Shown here piece after piece: positions 42,830-52,745 of a stretch of DNA of 64,000 nucleotides (position 1 is its first letter; every line of letters starts with the position of its first letter). Made by a program: the position numbers and the translations under genes. This stretch comes from CAYVQZ01 sp964453435 (GTDB lineage Bacteria > Abyssobacteria > SURF-5), in NCBI GenBank assembly GCA_964453435.1, contig CAYVQZ010000013.1, positions 1-64,000 on the forward strand. The letters are read 5' to 3'. The notes beneath the pieces were generated by a model. That model had not been told where the DNA came from, did not search any database, and saw only the letters and a list, made by a program, of their open reading frames with translations.

Positions 42830-43759
42830 TTATCCCGCGCGCAACCCCTGGCATGAGTCGCGCCGTTCGAGTTCGGCATCGATAGCGGCAATCGTTCTGC
42901 GCTTTTCTCTCGCCCATTTCGGCGCCAGTAAGACAGAGGAAGGACCATCTGCGGTCAGTCTTTGAATGGAAATATCGGCGGGAATGTATTCGAGAAAATC
43001 GCACACAAGCCCGACATACTCGTCGAATTCCAAGGGTCTGAATCTGCCTTCGACAAATTCCTTCTCGAGCGGCGTGTCCTTGAGCACGTGCATGAGGTGG
43101 ATTTTCAGGCTGTCGATATCCATTTGCCCGACCGCCCGAGCTGTTTCCATCATGTCTTCATGGGATTCTCCGGGCAGGCCCAAGATTACGTGCACGCACA
43201 CTTTCAGGCCGCGTCGCTTCGTTCTCTCGAGCGCGTCGAGAAACGCGGCATAGTCGTGTCTCCGGTTTACGAGTTCGAGCGTTCTGTCGTGAATCGTCTG
43301 CAACCCATACTCGACCCACACTTCGTGAGTGGATTGATACCGGTCGATCAAATCGAACACCGGCTCGGGCACGCAGTCGGGACGAGTGCCTATAGAGAGA
43401 GCGACAACGTCTTTATGTTCGAGCGCGGCATCGTAATGCGACCTCAGTTTCTCGAGGGGAGCATAAGTATTGGTGTACGCCTGGAAGTAGGCAATGAACT
43501 TCTCCGCTTTGTAGCGCTTGCGCATGAACTCGATTCCCCGCTCCACCTGTTCCCGCACAGGCGCCGGCGCGCGGCGCGTGTTGGCGCTGAAACCGAGGTT
43601 ATTGCAATATGTGCAGCCTCCCCACCCCAGATGTCCGTCGCGGTTCGGGCACGTGAAACCGGCGTCTATCGTTACCTTGAAAACCTTGCAGCCAAAACGC
43701 TCCCTGAGATACTCGCTGAATTGATAATATCTTTTTCTTTTGAAAACGGCCTGTTGCAT
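42830..43759 (-). CDS. Radical SAM protein of the TIGR01212/YhcC type
   Basis: The 309-residue protein has an unusual radical SAM cluster motif, CPNRDGHLGWGGCTYCN, in which 13 residues separate the first two cysteines, as in YhcC. IGTRPDCVP and VEYGLQTIHDRTLELVNRRHD follow, as in that family, and the second half has LPGESHEDMMETA. Its reaction is not established; E. coli YhcC is likewise uncharacterised. It starts with ATG after AGGTGAT. It stands between YihY and the NTPase and reads as an independent gene. Confidence 0.88.
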   Translation of the reverse strand: MQQAVFKRKRYYQFSEYLRERFGCKVFKVTIDAGFTCPNRDGHLGWGGCTYCNNLGFSANTRRAPAPVREQVERGIEFMRKRYKAEKFIAYFQAYTNTYAPLEKLRSHYDAALEHKDVVALSIGTRPDCVPEPVFDLIDRYQSTHEVWVEYGLQTIHDRTLELVNRRHDYAAFLDALERTKRRGLKVCVHVILGLPGESHEDMMETARAVGQMDIDSLKIHLMHVLKDTPLEKEFVEGRFRPLEFDEYVGLVCDFLEYIPADISIQRLTADGPSSVLLAPKWAREKRRTIAAIDAELERRDSCQGLRAG

Positions 43760-43962
43760 AGAACATCACCTGCTACCATTATAAACCAGGCGGCGCCGGA
43801 ATTCCAGGCAGCGGGCAAACGAATTAAGACAATCGCGGGCGGCTCGTCACGGTCATCTGAAGCGTGGCGGCTCGTTCGAACTCGCGGAGAACAGGAATAG
43901 GTTTTCTTGACGCCAGGGTCGGATTGTCCATTCGAAACGTCCGGTCGCAGCCTCCGCGCAAA

Positions 43963-44484
43963 TCAGACGGAAGCGCCGAGCTCGCGCACTAATTGCTCCG
44001 GGAGAATGTCACGGTTGGCCGGTGTCACCCGGATGAGTTTGGTGTCGGCTCTCGCTTTAATTGAATCGGCAAAAGGATTCGTTTTGAGCATGATCACAGC
44101 CAGCACGGGAGACGCCGACTCCAGGGCGCTGAGCACTCTTTCCCGAAATGACCGCGAGAATAGTTCCATTTTGCCGATTTCATCAATCACGACGGTCTTC
44201 TCCTGCGTCACAGCGTTGTCAATAGCGGGAATGGCGATCGTTTCGAATGAGCGGATATCAACGCCGTATCTGCCGACACGGTTCTTATTCCTAATAGTCG
44301 TACGTGACAACACGGCGCGGGCGCCGTCGGGGGTCACAACATCGAATCCCACTCTCGCATTCCCATCCCGCTTCTCTTCGGTATAGAAACCACCGACTGC
44401 GGGGCCGAGGAGCCGGGCAACCTCCTTCACCACCGTGGTTTTTCCAACTCCCGGAACACCTGTCAAGAGAATATTTGCGGGCAT
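43963..44484 (-). CDS. THEP1-family nucleoside triphosphatase
   Basis: The 173-residue protein has the P-loop GVPGVGKTT near its start and Walker B VIDEIGKMEL. GGFYTEEKRD and RYGVDIRSFE complete the pattern of the THEP1 family (nucleoside-triphosphate phosphatases with archaeal and eukaryotic relatives, such as NTPCR). It would hydrolyse NTPs with broad specificity. It lies 15 bases after uvrA in the same direction and is probably read through from the uvrA promoter. Confidence 0.88.
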   Translation of the reverse strand: MPANILLTGVPGVGKTTVVKEVARLLGPAVGGFYTEEKRDGNARVGFDVVTPDGARAVLSRTTIRNKNRVGRYGVDIRSFETIAIPAIDNAVTQEKTVVIDEIGKMELFSRSFRERVLSALESASPVLAVIMLKTNPFADSIKARADTKLIRVTPANRDILPEQLVRELGASV

Positions 44485-44499
44485 CGCCGTCGCACAGTC

Positions 44500-47271
44500 T
44501 CAAACGGTTGCGCGAATTTTGCCGTGCAGATAAGTTTCGAGAAAGCGGCCGGTATGGGAGCGTCTCGTTTCCATAATTTTTTCCGCTGGCCCGGCGGCTA
44601 CAACCCAACCGCCCTCGTCTCCGCCCTCCGGGCCCAAATCAATCACGTAACTTGCGCATTTGATAACTTCCATATTGTGTTCGATAACGACAACCGAATT
44701 TCCCATGTCCACAAGGGTGTTGAAACAGTCGATTAATTTATCAATATCGTGGAAATGAAGGCCGGTAGTCGGTTCGTCGAATATGAACAACGTATCGCAG
44801 GTTTGCTCAACTCCGATGTGCGAGGCAAGCTTCAGGCGCTGGGCCTCGCCCCCCGAAAGGGTGTTCGCCGGTTGTCCCAGTTTGAGATAACCGAGCCCGG
44901 TGTCGCCGAGCACTTTTAGACGTTTGTGCAGAGTCGAAGGCGAATCGAAAAACGCGATTGCCTCCTGAACGGTCATACAGAGCACGTCGTGGATCGTCTT
45001 GTCACGGTATCGCACGTCGAGAATCTCCGGCTTATATCTCTTGCCGCCGCATGCATCGCACGTAACAAAAACGTCTGCGAAAAACTGCATCTCGACCTTC
45101 AGCGCTCCTTCACCTTTGCATCGAGGACAGCGTCCGCCGGATACGTTAAACGAGAATTGGCTTGGAGTCAGTTGTCGCAAGTGGGCCGACATTGTGGAAG
45201 CAAACAGATTCCGTATGTCGGTAAATCCATGGATATAGGTTATGGGGTTGGACCGTGGCGTGCGGCCAATCGGCGACTGGTCCACCATAACAACCTTTCG
45301 AATATGTTGCAGCCCCAAGATTGCGTCGTGTTCGCCGGGACGCTCGGTAGCCAACCCTTTCTCTCTCAGAACCGCTCGGTAGAGTACATTCTCCAACAGG
45401 GTGCTCTTACCGGAACCCGACACGCCGGTAACACATACAAACGTGGACAGGGGAATGTCGACGTCAATACTCTTCAGGTTGTGTTCACGTGCCCCCAATA
45501 CGCGGAGATATTTTCGCGGAGCCGGCCGCTTCATCTGAAGGCAGCCCACGTTTCGGCGTCCGGCCAGGTACTGGCCGGTAAGCGACTTCCGCGACCGCTT
45601 CAAAGCGTCGACGGACCCTTGAAAGACAATCCTGCCTCCTCGCTCGCCTGCGCCGGGACCAAGGTCAACGACCTCGTCCGCAGCGGAAATCATGTCGGCG
45701 TCGTGTTCTACGACAAGCACCGTGTTGCCAGCGTCTCGCAGCTTCTCGAGAATAGCAATCAGTTTGGCGTTGTCCCGCGGATGCATCCCAATGCTGGGCT
45801 CATCCAAAACATACAGCGTTTCGGTAAGACCGGAGCCGAGGCAGGAGGCCAAACTGATCCTCTGAGCCTCCCCGCCCGACAGCGTGCGCGTCAACCGGTC
45901 AAGCGTAACGTAGTCGAGACCGACATCGACCAAATAGGTCAGCCGCCGCCGTATTTCTCCGAGCAGAAAGTCGGCGATTTCAATCTGTTGCTGCGACAAG
46001 CCGAGACTTTCAAGAAACTCCATTGCATGAGTGACTCGTTTGCGGCAAACATCGGCAATGGAGTTTCCGTCAATCCTCACCGCCAGCGCTTCGGGTTTCA
46101 ATCGAGCGCCTTTACACTCGGGACAGGCGACATAACCGCGGAATCGACTGAGCAGGACCCTTACATGGACCTTGTACTTTTTCTTCTCGAGCATCTGGAA
46201 AAACTTGCGGATACCGGGAAAATATCCCTTCCCCTCCATAATCAGCTTGATATGCTTGTTCGAGAGCGATTCGAAGGGAGCGTCCAGCGGCAGCCCTTCC
46301 TTGTCTGCGATGAGCCTGAGTTCCGCCATCGGCCACTCATAGTTCGGAAACGTCCAGGGCTTGACCGCTCCCTCATTCAATGATTTGGCCTTATCGGGAA
46401 TCACAAGGTCCATGTCGATCTCGATGATGTTTCCAAATCCGTTACATTTCGGGCACGCCCCCAGAGGACTGTTGAAGGAGAACAGTTGAGGGAAGGGGTC
46501 GTCGTATTCTGCTCCGCACCGAACGCATATGTGACGATTCGTAAACTTCAAGGTCGGGCCGTCGACGAAACGCACCTCCAAATTCCCTTTGCCCTCACTG
46601 TAAGCGAGTTCCAGCGAGTCCGCAAGCCGTGAGCGCGCCTCGGCTCCCACGCTTATGCGGTCCACAACCAATCCCCAGGGAATGCCTGTGAGCGGAGCAT
46701 GCGTAATCGCTTCTTCTATCGTTGTCACCGCGCCATCGAGCATCAGCCTGGCAAAACCGCGTCTTCTCAGTTCCGAGAATTTCTCCGCCACCGACTCATC
46801 CACAAGTCCCAGCGGAGCAATTATATACGCACGACCGCCGGGAAAAGCGTCTAATTGATTGCAAATATCCTCGACCGAGTGACGAGTTACCGGAAGATCG
46901 CATGTCTTACAGTGAATCTGGCCGACGCGGGCAAAAAGGAGGCGGAGATAATCATATATTTCGGTGGCGGTGCCTATGGTGGAACGCGAGCTTCGCGTCG
47001 GCGGTCTCTGCTGGATCGCTATAGCGGGAGGGATACCCTCGACACTTTCAATAGAGGGTTTGTCCATTTTTTCGAGAAACTGGCGGGCATATGCGGACAG
47101 CGACTCGACATAGCGACGCTGGCCTTCGGCATAGATAGTATCAAAAGCAAGGCTGGACTTTCCGGAACCGCTGACACCGGTTATTACCGTAAGCTTGTTG
47201 CGTTTAATATCCAGATTTATGTTTTTAAGATTGTGGACTCGGATGCCACGGAATCTTATGACACGGGTCAT
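44500..47271 (-). CDS. uvrA: Excinuclease ABC subunit A
   Basis: The 923-residue protein is the damage-recognition ATPase of nucleotide excision repair. Two ABC ATPase halves carry TGVSGSGKSSLAFDT and TGVSGSGKSTLLEN as Walker A. Zinc sites are marked by CVRCG/CPKC and CPRC/CDACGGKRY, with signature motifs LSGGEAQRISLAS and LSGGEAQRLKLAS. The ATG at 47271 gives MTRVIRFRGIRVHNLKN, the usual N-terminus; the frame extends 19 codons upstream into the promoter region. uvrB and uvrC are elsewhere. Confidence 0.97.
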   Translation of the reverse strand: MTRVIRFRGIRVHNLKNINLDIKRNKLTVITGVSGSGKSSLAFDTIYAEGQRRYVESLSAYARQFLEKMDKPSIESVEGIPPAIAIQQRPPTRSSRSTIGTATEIYDYLRLLFARVGQIHCKTCDLPVTRHSVEDICNQLDAFPGGRAYIIAPLGLVDESVAEKFSELRRRGFARLMLDGAVTTIEEAITHAPLTGIPWGLVVDRISVGAEARSRLADSLELAYSEGKGNLEVRFVDGPTLKFTNRHICVRCGAEYDDPFPQLFSFNSPLGACPKCNGFGNIIEIDMDLVIPDKAKSLNEGAVKPWTFPNYEWPMAELRLIADKEGLPLDAPFESLSNKHIKLIMEGKGYFPGIRKFFQMLEKKKYKVHVRVLLSRFRGYVACPECKGARLKPEALAVRIDGNSIADVCRKRVTHAMEFLESLGLSQQQIEIADFLLGEIRRRLTYLVDVGLDYVTLDRLTRTLSGGEAQRISLASCLGSGLTETLYVLDEPSIGMHPRDNAKLIAILEKLRDAGNTVLVVEHDADMISAADEVVDLGPGAGERGGRIVFQGSVDALKRSRKSLTGQYLAGRRNVGCLQMKRPAPRKYLRVLGAREHNLKSIDVDIPLSTFVCVTGVSGSGKSTLLENVLYRAVLREKGLATERPGEHDAILGLQHIRKVVMVDQSPIGRTPRSNPITYIHGFTDIRNLFASTMSAHLRQLTPSQFSFNVSGGRCPRCKGEGALKVEMQFFADVFVTCDACGGKRYKPEILDVRYRDKTIHDVLCMTVQEAIAFFDSPSTLHKRLKVLGDTGLGYLKLGQPANTLSGGEAQRLKLASHIGVEQTCDTLFIFDEPTTGLHFHDIDKLIDCFNTLVDMGNSVVVIEHNMEVIKCASYVIDLGPEGGDEGGWVVAAGPAEKIMETRRSHTGRFLETYLHGKIRATV

Positions 47272-47318
47272 AGTCACGCATCGCCGGAGTGAGAAATCGG
47301 ACCATTGTGAAACAATCC

Positions 47319-47347
47319 ATTTTATCATCCCCCCGTGTCGCTGTCAA
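47319..47347 (-). promoter_or_regulatory. Promoter of uvrA
   Basis: On the minus strand TTGACA (plus 47342-47347) and TAAAAT (plus 47319-47324) are 17 bases apart. The predicted start is near 47312, about 40 bases before the ATG. I see no LexA-type inverted repeat near it, so SOS control of this gene is not supported by the sequence. Confidence 0.75.
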
Positions 47348-47434
47348 AAAGGGGGAAAGCTCGAAGTCTCCTCCGGGACAGGGGCACGGTCGGATGAGTA
47401 ACCCCGTCGCAAGAACGCGCTGTAATACTTGGTG

Positions 47435-48946
47435 TCAGAGAGCTTCGGCAGGTTCAGAAACAGCGGGCTTCGAGACATTTCTGACAGGCGGTTCCTTGGG
47501 ATTTAAACTCAGCGGAATACTTACGAAGAACGAACAGCCCCCTCCATTGTCCGATTCCACCCACAAATGTCCGCCGTGAGCTTGCACTATCTTCTGAGCG
47601 GAGGCGAGCCCGACTCCGATTCCCTTTCGAATTCTGGAGCCGGACCTGGTGTGAAACAGATTGAATATATCCTGCTTCTCTTTGTCGGGCACGCCGGGGC
47701 CGTCGTCACGAATGTGGAAGAGGACATTTTCGCCTTGGGTTCTCAAACCCATATCAACTGATTTCTTTGCGAACTTTATTGCATTGGTGACGAGATTTCC
47801 GATAACCCTTTGGAAATATTTTTCATCTACCTCGGCTATCAGTATCTTGCCCTCGACAGCTTGTTCCGGTTCCATTCCGTCAATTGTGAGGGTCTTTCCT
47901 TTTACATGGGCTTCGGAGCCATAGGTTCGGACAGTTTCGTACAAGACATTGAAAACATTAATTTTGCGGCTATCCAGCGTCATCGAACCGTATTCGAGCT
48001 TCTTGTATTCCAGGAAATCTTCAACCAGTCTGACGACGCCGTTACATGCCGTTTCAATCTTGTCGTAGTATTCAGCGTATTTTGAAGACGGGATCGTACC
48101 GTCTCTCATCATGTAAACAATGAACAGTATCGCGGAAACCGGATTCTTGATATCGTGCGTCAGCATATAGAGGAGTTCCTCGCGCTCCGTCTCCAATGCC
48201 AGTTGAGCGGTAATGTCGCGAGCCAGTCCCTCGGTGCCGCGGAAATCATCGTTCTCGGCATATATTCCTCTGGAATTGATCTCGAATATATGGAAACAGC
48301 CGTTCTTCGCTCGCAACCTTATCCGAAGCCCCTTTGTCAAGCGCTGTTCGTCTGTTCTCCGTTCGCGGAGAATGCGCTGGTAGCGTCGGTAGTCATCGTC
48401 GTGCACGATGGCAGAAAACGGTTTTCCCAACAATTCTTCCTTGTCGTATCCCAAAAGTTGACTCACCTCTTCATTCACCGATGAAATGTTCCCCTCAGGG
48501 TCGAGATAATAAAGCAGATCGGGAACATTTTCCACGAGATGCCTGTACTTCTCTTCCGACAGCTTGAGGTCCTGTATCTTTTCTTCCAACTGGGTGGTAA
48601 TCTGGTTGAAGGACTGAACAAGCATATTCATTTCGGACTGCTCATTCCGGATTTCCAAACGTTTCGACAGGTCGCCCTCAGCAATTTGCTTGGCCTCCCG
48701 CGAGGTTTTCAGGATAGTGTAAACTACAGTGCGCGAAAGCAGGTATCCCAGCGTGGAGACGGACAATCCAAGCAACAGCAGGACGCTTATTTGAACCCAG
48801 AGAGCGAGATCAGGAAGCCACATGGTGACAATCATATACGTGGTAAGAAGCATGGGGATGACGCTCATGAGCGCAAACGAGAGCACGAGCCGGTACGTTA
48901 TGCGTTCATCGAGAATATGTGAGAAGAGCTTTTTCTCTGGCGCCAC
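47435..48946 (-). CDS. PAS-domain sensor histidine kinase
   Basis: The 503-residue protein has two hydrophobic segments in its first 80 residues with little periplasmic loop. A HAMP-like linker and a PAS domain (about 115-220) follow. The kinase core has H-box LTHDIKNP, N-box GNLVTNAIKFA, DDGPGVP and GVGLASAQKIV. It therefore senses from inside the membrane or cytoplasm. I chose the GTG at 48946, seven bases after an AAGGAAAGAG sequence; the TTG frame start is 15 codons upstream. No response regulator is adjacent; its partner is unknown. Confidence 0.9.
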   Translation of the reverse strand: MAPEKKLFSHILDERITYRLVLSFALMSVIPMLLTTYMIVTMWLPDLALWVQISVLLLLGLSVSTLGYLLSRTVVYTILKTSREAKQIAEGDLSKRLEIRNEQSEMNMLVQSFNQITTQLEEKIQDLKLSEEKYRHLVENVPDLLYYLDPEGNISSVNEEVSQLLGYDKEELLGKPFSAIVHDDDYRRYQRILRERRTDEQRLTKGLRIRLRAKNGCFHIFEINSRGIYAENDDFRGTEGLARDITAQLALETEREELLYMLTHDIKNPVSAILFIVYMMRDGTIPSSKYAEYYDKIETACNGVVRLVEDFLEYKKLEYGSMTLDSRKINVFNVLYETVRTYGSEAHVKGKTLTIDGMEPEQAVEGKILIAEVDEKYFQRVIGNLVTNAIKFAKKSVDMGLRTQGENVLFHIRDDGPGVPDKEKQDIFNLFHTRSGSRIRKGIGVGLASAQKIVQAHGGHLWVESDNGGGCSFFVSIPLSLNPKEPPVRNVSKPAVSEPAEAL

Positions 48947-49419
48947 GGAAAATCTCTTTCCTTGGGACGACCGCTCACGGAGGCCAGCCAAGATTTAGCA
49001 ACCGGTTAACCAAAGCGAAAGGATATTTCTCTTGAAAACTCCGAGGAGCATGAATCATGCCAGATTTATCACAGTAAAACGGGGAATATAGAATTTCGGC
49101 GAGGAACCGGGGAAGGATGCTTCAAAATAAGCGTCAGCCCTGACAAAAACAGGCAAAATGATGGGTCAAGGCGTCAGTTTTTCGGGCGGCTCCCGCAAAG
49201 ATGACGCCGGAGAAAGCCGTCGAAAGAATCGCCTTCATCAGAGGACGCGCCGCTCTTGAACGTGGAATGTACAACATCGGCCTCCCCCGCACGTTTTCTG
49301 GTCAAATTCACGCGCCGGCGACCTCTCGAGTTTGTCCCGCGGTTCGAGGCGGTCCCCCAATCCACGAGTCGCGCAAGAGATGGGCGATGCGCAGGGAACC
49401 TTTGCTGAGCCGTCCGGAA
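48947..49419. other. Gene-free region between histidine kinase and MBL hydrolase
   Basis: These 473 bases hold no gene I can support. There are open frames on both strands, but they have no known domain and no good ribosome-binding site. I see no terminator with a T run for the MBL hydrolase gene and no promoter for the kinase beyond weak boxes; a GGTTAACCGGTT-like palindrome lies near 49005. A short CAGCCCTGAC-type partial inverted repeat near 49135 is too weak to interpret. Confidence 0.35.
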
Positions 49420-50412
49420 TCAAACCTTCTGGTAATACATTGCGTCGTCGGATTGTTGTTTCAGAACCCGTTTTTCGTCGACCAGGATTCCCAGATTTCC
49501 GGCCACCTCGCTGAGGGCGAGATACAGGTCGTCAGGAGGAAGAAACAGAAAAACCGACCTGCAAATTTCGTAAGGTGTTCGCCGGCCGTGCCGCAGAGAG
49601 CGTAAGATATGGAGTTGTCTTTTCCGATGACGGTTCAATATGGTTTCCACGATTTTTCCAAATCCGAGACATGCCTCGCCGTGGCCGGGCAAAATGAGCG
49701 AAAAATTCAGCCCAAGCAGTTTCTGCAAACTTTCGATATGCAGTTTCAAGGGGTTGTAATTACCGTCGTCTTCGAGGGAATCGACATCGATCAGGGGCGT
49801 AACACGGAAACTCGGCAACAGCGTATCTCCGGTAAAAAGGAGTCTCGATTGCTCGTCGGCGAGACAGATGGACCCGCTCGAATGACCCGGGGTGTGAATC
49901 ACCCGCAGCACGAAATTATCAAAGAGAATCTCATCGTCGTCCCGGAGAAGCCGAGCTTGATCGAGGCGGGGCAGCACTGCGGGGTCGTTCGGTTCTTCGA
50001 CAATCGCTTCCAACAGGTCGCTGGGCACTCCCATTGATTGAAAGAGAGCTCTCTCCCTGTTGCGCTTCCATTCTTTCTGCTCCCGAGAAGGTTCCGTTAC
50101 CCGCACGGCTTCGAGTTCGTGGCAGAAGACCTCAGCTCCGGACTCCTCCCGAATTCTCGCCGCGAGAGCTCGGTGGTCGGCGTGTCCGTGCGTGAGGATT
50201 ATTCTCTTCAGGTCCCGAATACTTCCGCCTGCGGCGGAAATGCCATCGGTCAAGGCCTCAAAAGCGTCGTCGGTGGCCAAGCCGGCATCGATCAATGTCG
50301 GAAGCGTGTCTTCGATATAGAAGCAATTCGTTTTGAGGCCGGAAAAACAGTTGGGAATTTCAATGCGATGGATTCCCTGCCGCGCGATTCTGCCTTGCCA
50401 CGCCTCATTCAT
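49420..50412 (-). CDS. Metallo-beta-lactamase-fold hydrolase
   Basis: The 330-residue protein has the metal-binding THGHADH motif (about residue 76) followed by HELEAVR, HTPGHSSGSICL, FTGDTLLP and LILPGHGE, the order of MBL-fold hydrolases with two zinc sites. A C-terminal helical segment of about 80 residues follows (RHRKRQLHILRSLRHG), as in the LACTB2-like group. The substrate is unknown. Its start overlaps the stop of the esterase gene as ATGA, so both are made together. Confidence 0.88.
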   Translation of the reverse strand: MNEAWQGRIARQGIHRIEIPNCFSGLKTNCFYIEDTLPTLIDAGLATDDAFEALTDGISAAGGSIRDLKRIILTHGHADHRALAARIREESGAEVFCHELEAVRVTEPSREQKEWKRNRERALFQSMGVPSDLLEAIVEEPNDPAVLPRLDQARLLRDDDEILFDNFVLRVIHTPGHSSGSICLADEQSRLLFTGDTLLPSFRVTPLIDVDSLEDDGNYNPLKLHIESLQKLLGLNFSLILPGHGEACLGFGKIVETILNRHRKRQLHILRSLRHGRRTPYEICRSVFLFLPPDDLYLALSEVAGNLGILVDEKRVLKQQSDDAMYYQKV

Positions 50413-51179
50413 GCCGGATTCCCGATGCGCCGTATGAATTCGTAAGTTTTTTCTTTGAGGATTTCCTTATCGTAATCTACGGTCACGACATGAAACGAAC
50501 GCTCCACTTCTATCAAGGTCTTATCACCGCTTCCAAGCAGGCTGTGTATGAGGCGGGCATTCGGCGGATGAACGGTGTTATCCATCCTGCTTTGAATCAA
50601 GAGGACGGGCACGCGAATCTCCTGAAGGTCGTGCTTCACATGCGCCAAAAACTCGAGAAGCGAAGCAAGGCATTCGAGGGGAACATGTCCGTAACTCTCC
50701 TGACGAGCCCGTGCCTCGGGGTCGGCCACATCGCTATCGGACGGAGGCTTGAATTTCAATACCCTCTTCGCGAGCGGCAAGAGGGGCAGGAGCGGATTTT
50801 TCAAATAGATGGGCGCCGCATATGCAGCAACGCCAACGATATTGTAAGCCTGTGCATAATGAGCCGCCATATGCAAACTGAGCGTGCCGCCCATAGACAT
50901 ACCGCACAGAAACAGTTTGTCACACTTGGAACTGAGTTCGGCAAGATTTTCGATGCACGCCCGATTCCAGTCGCGCCAGGTGGTCTTGAGCATATCGCGG
51001 GCCGTAGTGCCGTGACCGGGCAGGGGTCTGCACAGGACGGTGAGGTTCTTTCCGGCCAGGTACTCGCCGAGTTCCCGCATCTCGAACGGCGAACCAGTGA
51101 AGCCATGGGTGAGCAGACATCCAACCGGCCCGCCATCAAAGCGGAACGCCGCAGTTTTTTCGGGGTCAAGCCTTTTCAC
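50409..51179 (-). CDS. Alpha/beta-fold carboxylesterase
   Basis: The 256-residue protein has LLTHGFTGSPFEMRELGEYL (oxyanion region), the nucleophile elbow CGMSMGG and a C-terminal histidine in ERSFHVVTVD. The sequence order resembles Est30/monoacylglycerol lipase-type carboxylesterases of thermophiles, which hydrolyse short and medium acyl esters. It overlaps the MBL gene by four bases. The frame has no signal peptide, so it is cytoplasmic. Confidence 0.87.
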   Translation of the reverse strand: MKRLDPEKTAAFRFDGGPVGCLLTHGFTGSPFEMRELGEYLAGKNLTVLCRPLPGHGTTARDMLKTTWRDWNRACIENLAELSSKCDKLFLCGMSMGGTLSLHMAAHYAQAYNIVGVAAYAAPIYLKNPLLPLLPLAKRVLKFKPPSDSDVADPEARARQESYGHVPLECLASLLEFLAHVKHDLQEIRVPVLLIQSRMDNTVHPPNARLIHSLLGSGDKTLIEVERSFHVVTVDYDKEILKEKTYEFIRRIGNPA

Positions 51180-51367
51180 AAATCATCTCTTGGCAGATAA
51201 CAGAAGCCGCCGACGTCTCTCCCTCTGACACGGTAACGTCGAATCGTCGTCCTTTCGCCCGACCCGTGAATCGTAAGTCGTCCGCGCAGGCATTTTCGCA
51301 ATGTTGGCAATCCTGAAACAGATTCGATATCTGTCCCTCGTTTCTGCGAGGGTGGACAGAGACCAGC

Positions 51368-51907
51368 TCAGAACTTTTCGTAGTGGACGAACTCTTCGAT
51401 CGCTCGCCTCTTCGGGGCCTTGCTCTCTTCGGCTGGCACTCCGAGCGGGGTCATCGCCACTACCGTGACATCCTGCGGCACACCAAGTATTTTTTCCGCG
51501 TCTTCCGCGACAAAGGCCCCTATCTGGACCGTGCCAAGCCCGATGGCGTGGGCGGCAAGAGAGATATTCTGCATGGCAAGCCCGATATCATACATTAACC
51601 AGTCGCCCTTGCTTGTTATCGCCTGGCCTTTGTAATAGCCCGATTTTTCCTTTTTCGCACAGGCAACGAGAACGACCGGCGCGGTTTTCACGCCATCTGT
51701 GGATGGGTTTCCCGGAGAGAGGGTCCCGGCAAGTTTTTCCTTCATGGCGGGGTCCTTCACAATGACCATTTCCCATGGTTGAACGTTGGCCCACGAGGGC
51801 GCCCATTGCGCGGCTTCGAGGACGGTCCTCAGTTGGTCATCGGTGACCGCCGTATCCAAGTACTTCCTGATGCTGCGTCGTGTTTTGATTGCTTGTATGG
51901 TATCCAT
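51368..51907 (-). CDS. Nitroreductase-family FMN protein
   Basis: The 179-residue protein starts with DTIQAIKTRRSIRKYLD and has APSWANVQPWEMVIV, then GLAMQNISLAAHAIGLGTVQIG, the pattern of FMN-binding nitroreductases. The physiological substrate is unknown; electron donors are NADH or NADPH in relatives. GGAGGACTGG precedes the ATG. It is separated by 74 bases from the sirtuin gene, so it may be the last gene of the acyl-CoA cluster transcript or independent. Confidence 0.88.
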   Translation of the reverse strand: MDTIQAIKTRRSIRKYLDTAVTDDQLRTVLEAAQWAPSWANVQPWEMVIVKDPAMKEKLAGTLSPGNPSTDGVKTAPVVLVACAKKEKSGYYKGQAITSKGDWLMYDIGLAMQNISLAAHAIGLGTVQIGAFVAEDAEKILGVPQDVTVVAMTPLGVPAEESKAPKRRAIEEFVHYEKF

Positions 51908-51981
51908 TCCAGTCCTCCTGCTCTCTGTTCTCCCCGTCTTGCCTCTTGCTCACTGAAAGGTATTGTATCAGACGGCAGAGG

Positions 51982-52731
51982 TTATCCGCGAAGGTTATTG
52001 CGGACAGCCTCCGCGATAGCCGGCATGACGACGGACGCGCTCGCATGAATTGCTATATCGGCGACATGAAACGTCAGCGCGGTAGGTTCCGGATTAATTT
52101 CAACGACACGGGCTCCGTGTGATTTCGCGGAATAGGGCAGGCTGGCCGCAGGCTCAACCTGGGCCGACGTGCCGACGACAAGCATTACGTCGCACTCTTG
52201 CGCCTCAGACTGGGCGGCAAGCAGCGCATGCATCGGGATCATCTCTCCGAAGAAGACAACATCGGGTTTGAGCACGTTCAAGCATGCGCACATCGGCGGA
52301 AACACGTCCGGCACGATTTCGTCACGGTCGTATTTTCGCTTGCACGAAAGGCACACCAGCTTCCTGCCGTTCCCATGAAATTCGATCACGCTCGAGCATC
52401 CCGCAGCCTGATGAAGTCCGTCCACATTCTGTGTGACAATGCTGCTGAGCTTGCCGAGCAGTTCGAGTTCGGCAAGCCCTGCATGTCCCGGATTCGGTTT
52501 TGCCTCGCCAACCATGTCGGAGAGTTCGCGAAGCATCTTCCATACTTTCATCGGATTGGAAAGAAACGCATCGATGGTGGCGTATTCCATGGGATCATAT
52601 TTGTCCCACAATCCCTGCGTTCCCCTGAAGGCGGGAATTCCGCTTTCAACCGAAATTCCCGCCCCCGTGAGAGCGACAACCTTTCGTGCGCGAGCAATCA
52701 TCTCGGCTGCCTGTTGAATTAAATCATTCAT
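51982..52731 (-). CDS. Sir2-family NAD-dependent protein deacylase
   Basis: The 249-residue protein has the sirtuin core: GAGISVESGIPAFRG for NAD binding, TQNVDGLH with the catalytic histidine in EFHG, and a zinc site CLSC plus CAC. FGEMIP and VVGTSAQVEPA follow. The YxxR pair that marks desuccinylase/deglutarylase sirtuins is not evident (the helix reads KVWKMLREL), so deacetylase activity is favoured. I chose the ATG at 52731 after GGGGGAGAA; the frame adds six codons. It follows the acyl-CoA dehydrogenase by 14 bases, making it part of the acyl-CoA cluster. Confidence 0.93.
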   Translation of the reverse strand: MNDLIQQAAEMIARARKVVALTGAGISVESGIPAFRGTQGLWDKYDPMEYATIDAFLSNPMKVWKMLRELSDMVGEAKPNPGHAGLAELELLGKLSSIVTQNVDGLHQAAGCSSVIEFHGNGRKLVCLSCKRKYDRDEIVPDVFPPMCACLNVLKPDVVFFGEMIPMHALLAAQSEAQECDVMLVVGTSAQVEPAASLPYSAKSHGARVVEINPEPTALTFHVADIAIHASASVVMPAIAEAVRNNLRG

Positions 52732-52745
52732 ATTTCTCCCCCGAT

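Noticed and set aside
44926..46383. A 485-codon plus-strand frame opposite uvrA.
   Set aside because: It is antisense to the highly conserved uvrA gene, lacks any domain, and reflects the codon pattern of the real gene.
49005..49030. A palindrome-like GGTTAACCGGTT element upstream of the histidine kinase as an operator.
   Set aside because: It is short, imperfect and not placed against a clear promoter, so a regulatory claim is not justified.
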